Assembly: GCA_910577375.1 (NCBI GenBank)
Contig: CAJTLT010000005.1
Location: 78,327-142,326, forward strand
Direction of reading: 5' to 3'
Source: an uncultured Christensenella sp.
GTDB lineage: Bacteria > Bacillota > Clostridia > Christensenellales > Borkfalkiaceae
Length of the DNA: 64,000 nucleotides
A program made the translations under genes and the position numbers. Below, piece by piece: positions 1 through 7,866 of this stretch; within the stretch, counting starts at the first letter, position 1, and each line of letters begins with the position of its first letter. A model generated the notes under the pieces. It did not search any database, was not told where the DNA came from, and saw only the letters and a list, made by a program, of their open reading frames with translations.

Positions 1-192
1 GGAATGAAACAATATGTAACAGAAGAATTTTCTGTTGATAATATTTTTTGTGTATATGACAGAAAAAACGACGTGAACGAAAATGTCAATATTAAAAATT
101 CTGTAGATATAATCCAATTGGATTTTTTAATTAATAAATTGCAATTGAGATTTAACGAAATACAAGGAGATTATTATGCAAATAAAACGTAA
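1..192 (+). CDS. C-terminal end of an unidentified protein (cut by window edge)
   Basis: The frame is open to the left edge, so this is most simply the last 63 residues of a longer gene. The tail is acidic and Asn-rich (ends near GDYYANKT) and I do not recognise a family. Its stop at 190-192 lies 17 nt inside phnW, so the two are translationally close and probably share a transcript with the phosphonate genes. A transferase or other enzyme of phosphonate attachment would fit the position, but that is only context. An internal ATG at 4 could also start a small protein. Confidence 0.45.
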   Translation, partial: GMKQYVTEEFSVDNIFCVYDRKNDVNENVNIKNSVDIIQLDFLINKLQLRFNEIQGDYYANKT

Positions 193-1306
193 CATACTTT
201 TGAACCCGGGACCGTCTACAACAACGGACTCTGTTAAAATGGCACAGCTTGTGCCCGATATTTGTCCGCGCGAAAAAGAGTTTGCGGGTATGATGAAGGG
301 TATACGGGAAGATTTGGTTAAAATCGTTCACGGAGATTTAAACGAATATACTTCCGTATTGTTTTGCGGTTCGGGTACTATTAATATCGACGTTTGTTTG
401 AATTCTTTATTGCCCGCTAATAAAAAGATTTTGATTGTTAATAACGGCGCTTACAGTACCAGAGCGGTTGAGGTGTGCGAATATTATAATTTGCCGCATA
501 TAGACTTAAAATTCCCTATCGATGAGCTTCCCGATTTGAAAAAAGTCGAGCAAGTATTGACGCAGGATAATGATATTGCCGTCGTTTATACAACTCATAA
601 TGAAACTGGCACTGGAATTCTTAATCCTATAAAAGATATAGGGGCTCTTGCGCATAAATATAACGCTATATTTGTTGTCGACACGACTTCTTCATATGCG
701 ATGCGCCCCATAAACGTTTATGAAGACAATATAGATTTTTGTATGGCGTCTGCCCAAAAGGGAATAATGGCGATGACGGGATTGTCGTTTGTCATCGGCA
801 AACGTTCGGTTATTGAAAAAAGTAAAGAGTATCCCAAACGTTCTTATTATTGTAATTTATATCTTCAGTATGAATTTTTCGAGAAAACCGGCGAGATGCA
901 TTTTACTCCTCCGGTACAGACCATATATGCGGCAAGACAAGCGTTAAACGAATATTTTGCCGAGGGTGAAAAGGCAAAATGGGAACGGCATACGCGTGTT
1001 TTCGAAGCAATACATGCGGGGCTTGCCGAACTTGGTTTTAAAAATGTTATAAAACGCGAATGGCAAACGGGACTGGTTGTTTCTGCGGTTTATCCCGATG
1101 ATAAAAATTGGGATTTTGAAAAAGTTCATGATTACTGTTATTCGCGGGGATTTACGATATATCCCGGAAAAATTTCAACAACGAATACTTTTCGTTTGTG
1201 TGCGTTGGGCGCAATAGACGAAAACGATATAAAAAATTTCTTTGTTGTATTCAAAGAAGCTTTGTTAAATACCGGAGTGACGGTGCCTGTAATCTACAAT
1301 AAATAA
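176..1306 (+). CDS. phnW: 2-aminoethylphosphonate transaminase
   Basis: PLP-dependent class V aminotransferase, 376 aa, the usual length for PhnW. The N-terminus has the family opening LLNPGPSTTTDSV (residues 8-20). VDTTSSYAM holds the PLP-ring Asp (D169), and SAQKG holds the Schiff-base lysine (K195). In a biosynthetic cluster it would run in the direction phosphonoacetaldehyde plus alanine (or another amino donor) to 2-aminoethylphosphonate. The start ATG at 176 has a good ribosome site (AAGGAGA at 163-169). It is followed 14 nt later by pepM. PhnW is also used in AEP breakdown, but the adjacent PEP mutase and phosphonopyruvate decarboxylase, and the absence of phosphonoacetaldehyde hydrolase, favour synthesis. 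Confidence 0.93.
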   Translation: MQIKRNILLNPGPSTTTDSVKMAQLVPDICPREKEFAGMMKGIREDLVKIVHGDLNEYTSVLFCGSGTINIDVCLNSLLPANKKILIVNNGAYSTRAVEVCEYYNLPHIDLKFPIDELPDLKKVEQVLTQDNDIAVVYTTHNETGTGILNPIKDIGALAHKYNAIFVVDTTSSYAMRPINVYEDNIDFCMASAQKGIMAMTGLSFVIGKRSVIEKSKEYPKRSYYCNLYLQYEFFEKTGEMHFTPPVQTIYAARQALNEYFAEGEKAKWERHTRVFEAIHAGLAELGFKNVIKREWQTGLVVSAVYPDDKNWDFEKVHDYCYSRGFTIYPGKISTTNTFRLCALGAIDENDIKNFFVVFKEALLNTGVTVPVIYNK

Positions 1307-1320
1307 TAAGGAGCAATTAA

Positions 1321-2616
1321 ATGAAAAAGGTATATACTTGTTTTTGTACGGACGTAATCCATGAAGGACATCTCAATATAATTAAAGAAGCTAAAAAGCT
1401 TGGGGACGTATACGTCGGAGTTCTTTCAGACGCCGCAATGATAAAATTCAACAGATTTCCCACTATCGGTTTTGAGGAAAGAGTAGCTTTGGTTAAGAAC
1501 GTTGACGGAGTTAAAGAAGTATTGATTCAGGATGAAGTTATGTACGATAAAATTGTGGACAAGCTGCACCCGGATTATATAATTCACGGAGACAACTGGA
1601 AAGTCGGACCGATGAAGGCGGTAAGAGATAATGCAGAGCGTTTGATTAATGCATACGGCGGAAAAATAGTTGACGTTCCGTATACTTATAATGAAAACGT
1701 TAAACGTGTTGACGCGCAACTTAAAGAAAAGCTTTCAATGCCCGAATACCGCAGAAAAAGACTTAAACAGTTGTTGGCTATTTCTCCTATCGTGAAAACT
1801 ATAGAGGTGCATAGCGGGTTAACGGGCTTAATAGCCGAAAAAACAATCGTTGAACATAACGGCGAATTGAACCAGTTTGACGCTATGTGGGTAAGTTCGT
1901 TATGCGATTCAACCGCAAAAGGTAAGCCCGATATCGAGTTGGTGGATATGACTTCCCGTTTCAGAACAATTGACGACGTTATGGAAGTCACGACCAAACC
2001 TATTATTTTCGACGGCGACACCGGCGGGTTAACGGAACATTTTGTTTATACGGTCCGGTCGCTTGAAAGAATGGGGGTTTCGGCGATTATCATAGAAGAT
2101 AAAACGGGATTAAAGAAAAATTCGTTATTCGGTACCGAAGTTGAACAGACGCAAGATAGTATCGAGCATTTTTGTGAAAAAATCTCTGCGGGTAAAAAGG
2201 TTCAGCTTACCGACGACTTTATGATTATTGCCCGTATTGAAAGCCTTATATTGGAAAGAGGTATGGATGACGCGTTGACACGTGCGCATGCGTATGTTGA
2301 GGCCGGCGCGGACGGAATTATGATTCATAGCAGAAAGAAAGAACCGACAGAAATACTTGAATTTTGTGATAAATTCAGAAAAAACAATAAAAAGACCCCT
2401 ATTGTTGTTGTTCCTTCGTCGTTCAACTGTATTACGGAAGCGGAATTGTCGGAGCATGGCGTAAATATTGTTATTTATGCCAACCAATTGACAAGAAGCG
2501 CTTTTCCTGCAATGGAGAAGACGGCAAAAGATATACTTAAATTTCACAGAGCGAAAGAAGTTGATTCAAGATTAATGCCTATTAAGGATATTATTTCTTT
2601 AATTGAAGAGTTGTAA
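1321..2616 (+). CDS. pepM: Phosphoenolpyruvate mutase with N-terminal cytidylyltransferase-like domain
   Basis: 431 aa, two domains. Residues 1-135 are a cytidylyltransferase-fold domain with the nucleotide-binding HxGH motif intact (HEGH, 14-17). The second conserved motif of this domain, normally GISST after 'DVPYT', is replaced by YNENVKR (about 123-129), so nucleotidyl transfer by this half is doubtful. Residues about 150-431 are a PEP mutase/isocitrate-lyase-superfamily barrel carrying the diagnostic PEP mutase signature EDK-x5-NS (EDKTGLKKNS, 259-268) and the metal-binding DGDTGG (231-236). It converts PEP to phosphonopyruvate, the C-P bond forming first step. Such fusions are known in phosphonate clusters. 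AAGGAG lies just before the ATG at 1321. The next gene begins 11 nt after the stop. Confidence 0.94.
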   Translation: MKKVYTCFCTDVIHEGHLNIIKEAKKLGDVYVGVLSDAAMIKFNRFPTIGFEERVALVKNVDGVKEVLIQDEVMYDKIVDKLHPDYIIHGDNWKVGPMKAVRDNAERLINAYGGKIVDVPYTYNENVKRVDAQLKEKLSMPEYRRKRLKQLLAISPIVKTIEVHSGLTGLIAEKTIVEHNGELNQFDAMWVSSLCDSTAKGKPDIELVDMTSRFRTIDDVMEVTTKPIIFDGDTGGLTEHFVYTVRSLERMGVSAIIIEDKTGLKKNSLFGTEVEQTQDSIEHFCEKISAGKKVQLTDDFMIIARIESLILERGMDDALTRAHAYVEAGADGIMIHSRKKEPTEILEFCDKFRKNNKKTPIVVVPSSFNCITEAELSEHGVNIVIYANQLTRSAFPAMEKTAKDILKFHRAKEVDSRLMPIKDIISLIEEL

Positions 2617-2627
2617 GAGAATTTATT

Positions 2628-3323
2628 ATGGCTAATGCAATTATTATGGCTTCTGGTTTGGGGACGAGGATGCAACCCCTTACTAAATCAACGCCTAAAC
2701 CATTGATAAAAGTTTTGGGTAAACCGATGATAGAAAGCGTTATAGACGCGCTTGAAAAGCGTGGCGTTGATTCGATTTTTGTTGTTGTAGGGTACTTAAA
2801 GGAACAATTTGATTACTTATGCAAAAAGTACGATAATGTTTTTTTAATTGAAAATCCGGATTTCAGAACCGTTAACAATATTTCTTCGATTTATTATGCT
2901 TGTGGTAAATTGGGCAAGGATGACGTGTTTATTTGTGAGGCTGATTTATTTGTTGCAAATAAAGACTTGTTTTGTCGTGAATTGACCCGGTCGTGCTATT
3001 TCGGAAAATATGTAAAAGGATACTCTGATGATTGGGTATTTGAAACCGATAATGTGGGTTATATAACGCGTGTCGGGAAATGCGGAAAAGATAATTACAA
3101 TATGGTAGGAGTTTCTTATTTTAAAGCTGAAGACACCAGAATATTGGCTGAAAAAATTCGGCTTGTTTATGGAAGCAAAGGGTTTGAAACTCTGTTTTGG
3201 GATGATGTTGTTAATGACAATCTTGATGTTTTAAAATTGCGTGTGCATGAAGTTGACGTCAACGATATATATGAAATCGATACGGTCGAAGAATTAAAAA
3301 TAATAAACGGAGAAAATAATTGA
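2628..3323 (+). CDS. CTP:2-aminoethylphosphonate cytidylyltransferase-like (PntC/LicC type)
   Basis: 231 aa NTP-transferase. It opens with the nucleotide-binding signature MASGLGTRMQPLT (7-19) followed by STPKPLI. The NPDFRT-NNISSIYYA block, the acidic metal site (EADLF), FWDDVV and EIDTVEEL follow the pattern of LicC (phosphocholine cytidylyltransferase) and PntC (AEP cytidylyltransferase). Set between pepM and ppd, AEP is the expected substrate, giving CMP-AEP for transfer to a lipid or polysaccharide. That activation role for PntC is established in other bacteria; its assignment here is by similarity and context. Phosphocholine specificity cannot be excluded from sequence alone. One nucleotide separates its stop from the next start, so translation is probably coupled. 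Confidence 0.8.
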   Translation: MANAIIMASGLGTRMQPLTKSTPKPLIKVLGKPMIESVIDALEKRGVDSIFVVVGYLKEQFDYLCKKYDNVFLIENPDFRTVNNISSIYYACGKLGKDDVFICEADLFVANKDLFCRELTRSCYFGKYVKGYSDDWVFETDNVGYITRVGKCGKDNYNMVGVSYFKAEDTRILAEKIRLVYGSKGFETLFWDDVVNDNLDVLKLRVHEVDVNDIYEIDTVEELKIINGENN

Positions 3324-3324
3324 T

Positions 3325-4437
3325 ATGAATGTTGAAAATTTTGTTAAGACGATAGGTTCGGATTTTTGGTGCGGAGTGCCGGATTCCCAATTAAAGCCTT
3401 TATGTGATTATTTAATGAACAGTTATGGTATAGACCTTAAACATCATATCATTGCAGCTAATGAGGGGAATTGTGCCGCTATTGCCGTCGGTTACCATTT
3501 GGCCACAGGTAAAACTCCTGTAGTTTATATGCAGAATAGCGGCGAGGGGAATATCATTAATCCTGTTGCTTCATTATTGAACGATAAAGTTTACGCGATA
3601 CCCTGCATATTTGTAATAGGTTGGCGTGGAGAACCTGGCGTGCATGACGAGCCTCAACATATTTATCAGGGTGAAGTAACATTAAAGCTTTTGGATGATA
3701 TGAACATCAGGGCTTTTGTAGTGGATAAAAATACTTCCGATAAAGAATTTGACGAAATGATGAAAACGGGATATGCAGATTTGACATCGGGGAAACAAGT
3801 TGCGTTTGTTATAAAAAAAGGTGCGTTGACGTTTGATAATAAAATTAAGTATGAAAATAAAAATTCTTTGATTCGTGAAGAGGTTGTTGAACATATAGTT
3901 GATGCGACGGGAAATGATGCTATAGTTTCCACTACAGGGAAAGTGTCGCGTGAGCTGTTTGAAATCAGAGAGAAAAAAAATCAAGGTCACGGGTTTGATT
4001 TTTTGACGGTTGGTTCAATGGGGCATAGCTCGTCTATAGCTTTAGGTATTGCTGCGGCGAAACCCAATAAAAAAATATGGTGTATAGACGGTGACGGCGC
4101 GGTTTTAATGCATATGGGGGCAATGGCTTTAATCGGTGCAAACGCTCCTAAGAATTTGGTGCATATAGTAATTAATAACGGTGCGCATGAAACGGTGGGC
4201 GGTATGCCGACTGTTACCGAAAAAATAGATTTGGCTGCGATTGCAAAAGCGTGCGGTTATGTATATACTGTAAAAGTTGATTCTTTAAGGCAATTGGATA
4301 TAGAATTGAAAAAAGCAAAATCAGGTAACGAATTGACTTTTATAGAGGTAATGTGTTCTATAGGTTCCCGTGCGGATTTAGGACGACCTACTACGACGCC
4401 TATTCAAAATAAAAATGAGTTTATGAAAAATATATAA
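3325..4437 (+). CDS. ppd: Phosphonopyruvate decarboxylase
   Basis: 370 aa thiamine-diphosphate enzyme of the Ppd/AepY family. It has the cofactor-activating Glu in AANEGNCAAIAVGYH (near residue 45) and the ThDP/Mg motif starting at GDGAVLMHMG (about 256) and closing at VINNGAHE (about 284). The order, with the Pyr domain first and the PP domain second in a single about 370-residue chain, is normal for the family. It decarboxylates phosphonopyruvate to phosphonoacetaldehyde, which makes the unfavourable PEP mutase reaction irreversible. Last gene of the phosphonate operon. The 119 nt that follow have no clear terminator. Base composition of this gene and its three predecessors looks AT-richer than the genes after 4.9 kb. 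Confidence 0.93.
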   Translation: MNVENFVKTIGSDFWCGVPDSQLKPLCDYLMNSYGIDLKHHIIAANEGNCAAIAVGYHLATGKTPVVYMQNSGEGNIINPVASLLNDKVYAIPCIFVIGWRGEPGVHDEPQHIYQGEVTLKLLDDMNIRAFVVDKNTSDKEFDEMMKTGYADLTSGKQVAFVIKKGALTFDNKIKYENKNSLIREEVVEHIVDATGNDAIVSTTGKVSRELFEIREKKNQGHGFDFLTVGSMGHSSSIALGIAAAKPNKKIWCIDGDGAVLMHMGAMALIGANAPKNLVHIVINNGAHETVGGMPTVTEKIDLAAIAKACGYVYTVKVDSLRQLDIELKKAKSGNELTFIEVMCSIGSRADLGRPTTTPIQNKNEFMKNI

Positions 4438-4556
4438 TCTTATAGTATTGCTGTTTCGACAAAAAAGTTATAAAAAAGCGTAAAAACTATTGAAATCCGC
4501 ATATATCGACAAAATTCCGAATAGATTTATAGTACCTGAATTTTCGGAGAAACGAT

Positions 4557-4814
4557 ATGTGGGATTATATAACCGAAAGAGTAATAAAAGAGGCGCATTA
4601 TATAATTGAGACGAACGACACTGTTCGCGCCGCCGCCGTTCATTTTAATATTTCAAAATCAACCGTACATAAAGACGTAACGGAGCGGCTTAAAAGTATA
4701 GACACGGAGCTTTTCGAGATGGTGCGCAAAGTGTTGGACACAAACCTTTTGGAAAGGCATATCCGCGGAGGAATGGCAACAAAAAAGAAGTATCAGCGCG
4801 GGTCGCGCCTGTAA
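4557..4814 (+). CDS. spoIIID: Sporulation transcriptional regulator SpoIIID
   Basis: 85 aa, the standard length. It contains the helix-turn-helix segment AAAVHFNISKSTVHKDVTER (26-45) and a basic C-terminal tail (KKKYQRG), both hallmarks of SpoIIID, the mother-cell DNA-binding protein that tunes sigma-E and sigma-K regulons. CGGAG lies 8 nt before the ATG. It stands alone, in the same direction as its neighbours. In Bacillus the gene is transcribed by sigma-E; I could not confirm a sigma-E promoter in the 119-nt upstream gap. Its presence is the best evidence in the window that the organism forms endospores. Confidence 0.95.
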   Translation: MWDYITERVIKEAHYIIETNDTVRAAAVHFNISKSTVHKDVTERLKSIDTELFEMVRKVLDTNLLERHIRGGMATKKKYQRGSRL

Positions 4815-4864
4815 ATTTCGCGTGAATTTCATAAGATTTTAACAAAAATTGTATGCGTTATAAA

Positions 4865-4894
4865 TTGAATTGTTTCATAATTTTATGTTATAAT
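4865..4894 (+). promoter_or_regulatory. Probable sigma-A promoter of the activase operon
   Basis: TTGAAT (4865-4870), 18-nt spacer, TATAAT (4889-4894). It would give a leader of about 35 nt before the TTG start at 4936. Confidence 0.55.
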
Positions 4895-4935
4895 TTCTTT
4901 GAATAACTATTTGCGGATAATTTACGGGAAACACA

Positions 4936-7866
4936 TTGAAACTTTTAGGAATAGACGTCGGCTCCACAACCGTAAAAGCGGCGGTTGTCGACGGAAATAA
5001 CAACGTTTTATATTCGTCCTACGTCAGGCATTTTGCCAAGGTAAAGGAAACGGTTCTTTCCGAACTTTCTGTGATAAAGGAAAAGTTCGGCGGGGATTTT
5101 TGTACGTCCATTACAGGCAGCGCGGGGCTGGGGCTTTCTCAACGCAGCGGGATTAACTTTGTTCAGGAGGTTCAGGCTGCGTTTATTGCTATACGCAAAA
5201 TTCATCCTGAAACGGACGTCGCAATCGAGCTGGGCGGAGAGGACGCCAAGATTATTTTTGTGACGGGCGGAACGGAACAGCGTATGAACGGTTCCTGCGC
5301 GGGCGGAACGGGCGCGTTTATCGACCAGATGGCAACGCTTTTGAACATATCCGTTGAGGAAATGGACGAGATTGCTTTGTCTGCGGAAAAGATTTATCCT
5401 ATTGCTTCGCGTTGCGGGGTTTTTGCAAAATCCGATATTCAGCCTCTTTTAAACCAGGGCGCGAAAAAGTCAGATATTGCGGCTTCGATTTTTCAAGCCG
5501 TTGTTGACCAAACGGTTTCAGGGCTTGCGCAAGGCAGAAGAATAAAGGGCAACGTTCTGTTTTTAGGCGGACCTTTGTATTTTTTAAAGGGCTTGCGCAA
5601 GGCTTTTGTTAACACTCTTAAACTTGATGAAACAAGCGCGTTGTTCCCAGAAAACGCACCTTGTTTTATGGCAATCGGCGCGGCGTTGCATTCCGTGGGA
5701 GTCGTTCCCGAAAGTATCGACGGATTAATAGAAAAAATCCGCAACGTAAAAGACAGTAACGAAATAGTTACCGGCAAACGGCTTTTTGAAAATAAAGAGC
5801 AATACTCCGAATTTGTAAGACGTCACCGCGCCACCGATATGAAGTTTGCGGATATAGCAAATTATAAAGGCGACTGTTATATCGGAATAGACAGCGGTTC
5901 TACAACCACCAAATTAATGGCAATCACACCCGATTGCAAAATACTTTGGTCGCACTATCAGTCTAACAACGGTCAGCCGCTGGATATCGTGGTTTCAAAG
6001 CTGAAAGAATTTTATTCGCTTGTGTGCGGGCGCGTAAAAGTCAGGGGCAGCGCGGTAACGGGTTACGGCGAGGATTTAATCAAAAGCGCGGTTAAAGCGG
6101 ATTTCGGAATTGTTGAAACGGTTGCGCATTACAAAGCCGCTTTGCACTTCAACCCGAAAGTCGATTTCATAATAGATATCGGCGGGCAGGATATAAAGTG
6201 CTTTAAAATCAAAAACGGTTCCATTGACAGCATCATGCTGAACGAGGCGTGCTCTTCGGGCTGCGGTTCGTTTATACAGACGTTTGCGCGCGCAATGGGT
6301 ATGGAAATAAACAAGTTCTCGGAAAAGGGCTTATATGCTCAAAATCCCGTTGAGCTCGGTTCGCGTTGCACCGTGTTTATGAACAGCGCGGTGAAACAGG
6401 CGCAGAAAGAGGGCGCGACGGTGGAGGATATTTCCGCGGGGCTTTCTTCTTCCATAGTAAAAAACGCGATTTATAAAGTAATAAGAGCGGCGAGCGCGGA
6501 CGAACTCGGCGAAAACATAGTTGTGCAGGGCGGAACTTTTCTCAACGACGCGGTTTTGCGTTCGTTTGAAATGGAAACGGGGAAAAACGTTATCCGTCCC
6601 GATATCGCGGGGCTTATGGGCGCGTTCGGCGCGGCTTTGTTTGCAAAGGAAAATATCGCGGGCGAAAGCTCGACCGCGGGCGCGGAAGAACTTGAAGACT
6701 TTTCTTATAAGTCGCAGTCTGCAAATTGCAGAGGCTGCACTTCAAACTGCAATATAAACGTAATACGTTTCAGCGACGGAAGGCGGTTTATATCGGGGAA
6801 CAAATGCGAGCGCGGCGCGGGGCTTAAACCCGTTTGCGCGGATTTGGACATATACGCATATAAGCAGGCAAGGCTTCCGGAATGTGTTGAGGGCGTGCGC
6901 CAAACGCATATCCGCGGGAAAGTCGGTTTGCCGTTACAGCTCGGTATGTATGAACAGCTTCCCATCTGGGCGGGATTTTTTGAAAAACTCGGCTTCGAGG
7001 TTGTTCTTTCCGACAAATCTTCGCGCGAGCTTTATTTCAGAGGTCAGCACACCGTGGCGAGCGATACGGCTTGTTATCCCGCAAAGCTCATACACGGACA
7101 TATAGAAAGCCTTTTGGACGCGGGCGTGGATTTCATTTTTATGCCTTGCGAAAGCTATAATTTAAACGAGCATTGTTCCACAAACCATTATAATTGCCCC
7201 GTTGTTGCGTATTATCCCGAACTTTTAAAAGCAAACAACGAAAGGCTGACGGACGAAAATTTCATAACCCCTTACATAGATTTGAATATGAAAAAACCCA
7301 CCGTAAAGAAGCTTACGGAGGCGCTTTGGAAGTATTCTTTTAAAAAGGGAGAAATCGAGGGCGCGCTTGACGAGGGATTTGCAAGGCTTGCAAAATATCA
7401 TGCGGACGTTAAATCAAAAGCCGATGAAATTTTATTCAAAGCCGAGCTTGAAAACAGACAGATAATAGTGCTTGCGGGCAGACCTTATCACCTTGACAAT
7501 GAAATAAACCACGGAATAAACAAACTGCTTACGTCTTTAAATCTTGCGGTTTTGTCTGAGGACAGCATATTTGAAAAGGGCGACAATGTGAAAGTGGACG
7601 TTTTGAACCAGTGGACTTACCATGCAAGGCTTTACCGTGCGGCGGATTTCGTATCCAAACGCAAAAACGTAAACCTTGTTCAGCTTGTTTCTTTCGGGTG
7701 CGGGCTTGACGCAATCACAACCGACGAAGTGCGCGCTATTCTGGAAAAGAGCGGCAAGCTTTACACTCAGATAAAAATCGACGAAATAAACAATCTCGGC
7801 GTCGTTAAAATACGGCTCAGAAGTATGCTTGCGGCGATAGAAGAGGCGGCGAAAAATGAGCGATAA
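4936..7866 (+). CDS. 2-hydroxyacyl-CoA dehydratase activase-like ASKHA protein (BadF/BcrA type) with DUF2229
   Basis: 976 aa. There are two tandem ASKHA ATPase units, each with its phosphate-binding loop (DVGSTTVKAAV at 6-16; GIDSGSTTTKLMAI near 317). Each also has the Cys segments that ligate the shared [4Fe-4S] cluster in activators (NGSCAGGTG and SRCGVFAKSD in the first; EACSSGCGSF and GSRCTVFMNS in the second). A DUF2229 region follows with a CxxCxxxC run (CRGCTSNC, about 599-606) and TACYPAKL. Activators of this family use ATP to drive an electron into 2-hydroxyacyl-CoA dehydratases; the exact substrate here is unknown. The start is TTG at 4936, because an in-frame stop sits at 4918-4920. 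It overlaps the next gene by 11 nt. In many Clostridia the two are one chain of about 1400 aa. Confidence 0.85.
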   Translation: MKLLGIDVGSTTVKAAVVDGNNNVLYSSYVRHFAKVKETVLSELSVIKEKFGGDFCTSITGSAGLGLSQRSGINFVQEVQAAFIAIRKIHPETDVAIELGGEDAKIIFVTGGTEQRMNGSCAGGTGAFIDQMATLLNISVEEMDEIALSAEKIYPIASRCGVFAKSDIQPLLNQGAKKSDIAASIFQAVVDQTVSGLAQGRRIKGNVLFLGGPLYFLKGLRKAFVNTLKLDETSALFPENAPCFMAIGAALHSVGVVPESIDGLIEKIRNVKDSNEIVTGKRLFENKEQYSEFVRRHRATDMKFADIANYKGDCYIGIDSGSTTTKLMAITPDCKILWSHYQSNNGQPLDIVVSKLKEFYSLVCGRVKVRGSAVTGYGEDLIKSAVKADFGIVETVAHYKAALHFNPKVDFIIDIGGQDIKCFKIKNGSIDSIMLNEACSSGCGSFIQTFARAMGMEINKFSEKGLYAQNPVELGSRCTVFMNSAVKQAQKEGATVEDISAGLSSSIVKNAIYKVIRAASADELGENIVVQGGTFLNDAVLRSFEMETGKNVIRPDIAGLMGAFGAALFAKENIAGESSTAGAEELEDFSYKSQSANCRGCTSNCNINVIRFSDGRRFISGNKCERGAGLKPVCADLDIYAYKQARLPECVEGVRQTHIRGKVGLPLQLGMYEQLPIWAGFFEKLGFEVVLSDKSSRELYFRGQHTVASDTACYPAKLIHGHIESLLDAGVDFIFMPCESYNLNEHCSTNHYNCPVVAYYPELLKANNERLTDENFITPYIDLNMKKPTVKKLTEALWKYSFKKGEIEGALDEGFARLAKYHADVKSKADEILFKAELENRQIIVLAGRPYHLDNEINHGINKLLTSLNLAVLSEDSIFEKGDNVKVDVLNQWTYHARLYRAADFVSKRKNVNLVQLVSFGCGLDAITTDEVRAILEKSGKLYTQIKIDEINNLGVVKIRLRSMLAAIEEAAKNER

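Noticed and set aside
4438..4556. Sigma-E promoter before spoIIID
   Set aside because: CATATAT-like strings occur, but spacing and -35 are not convincing enough to list.
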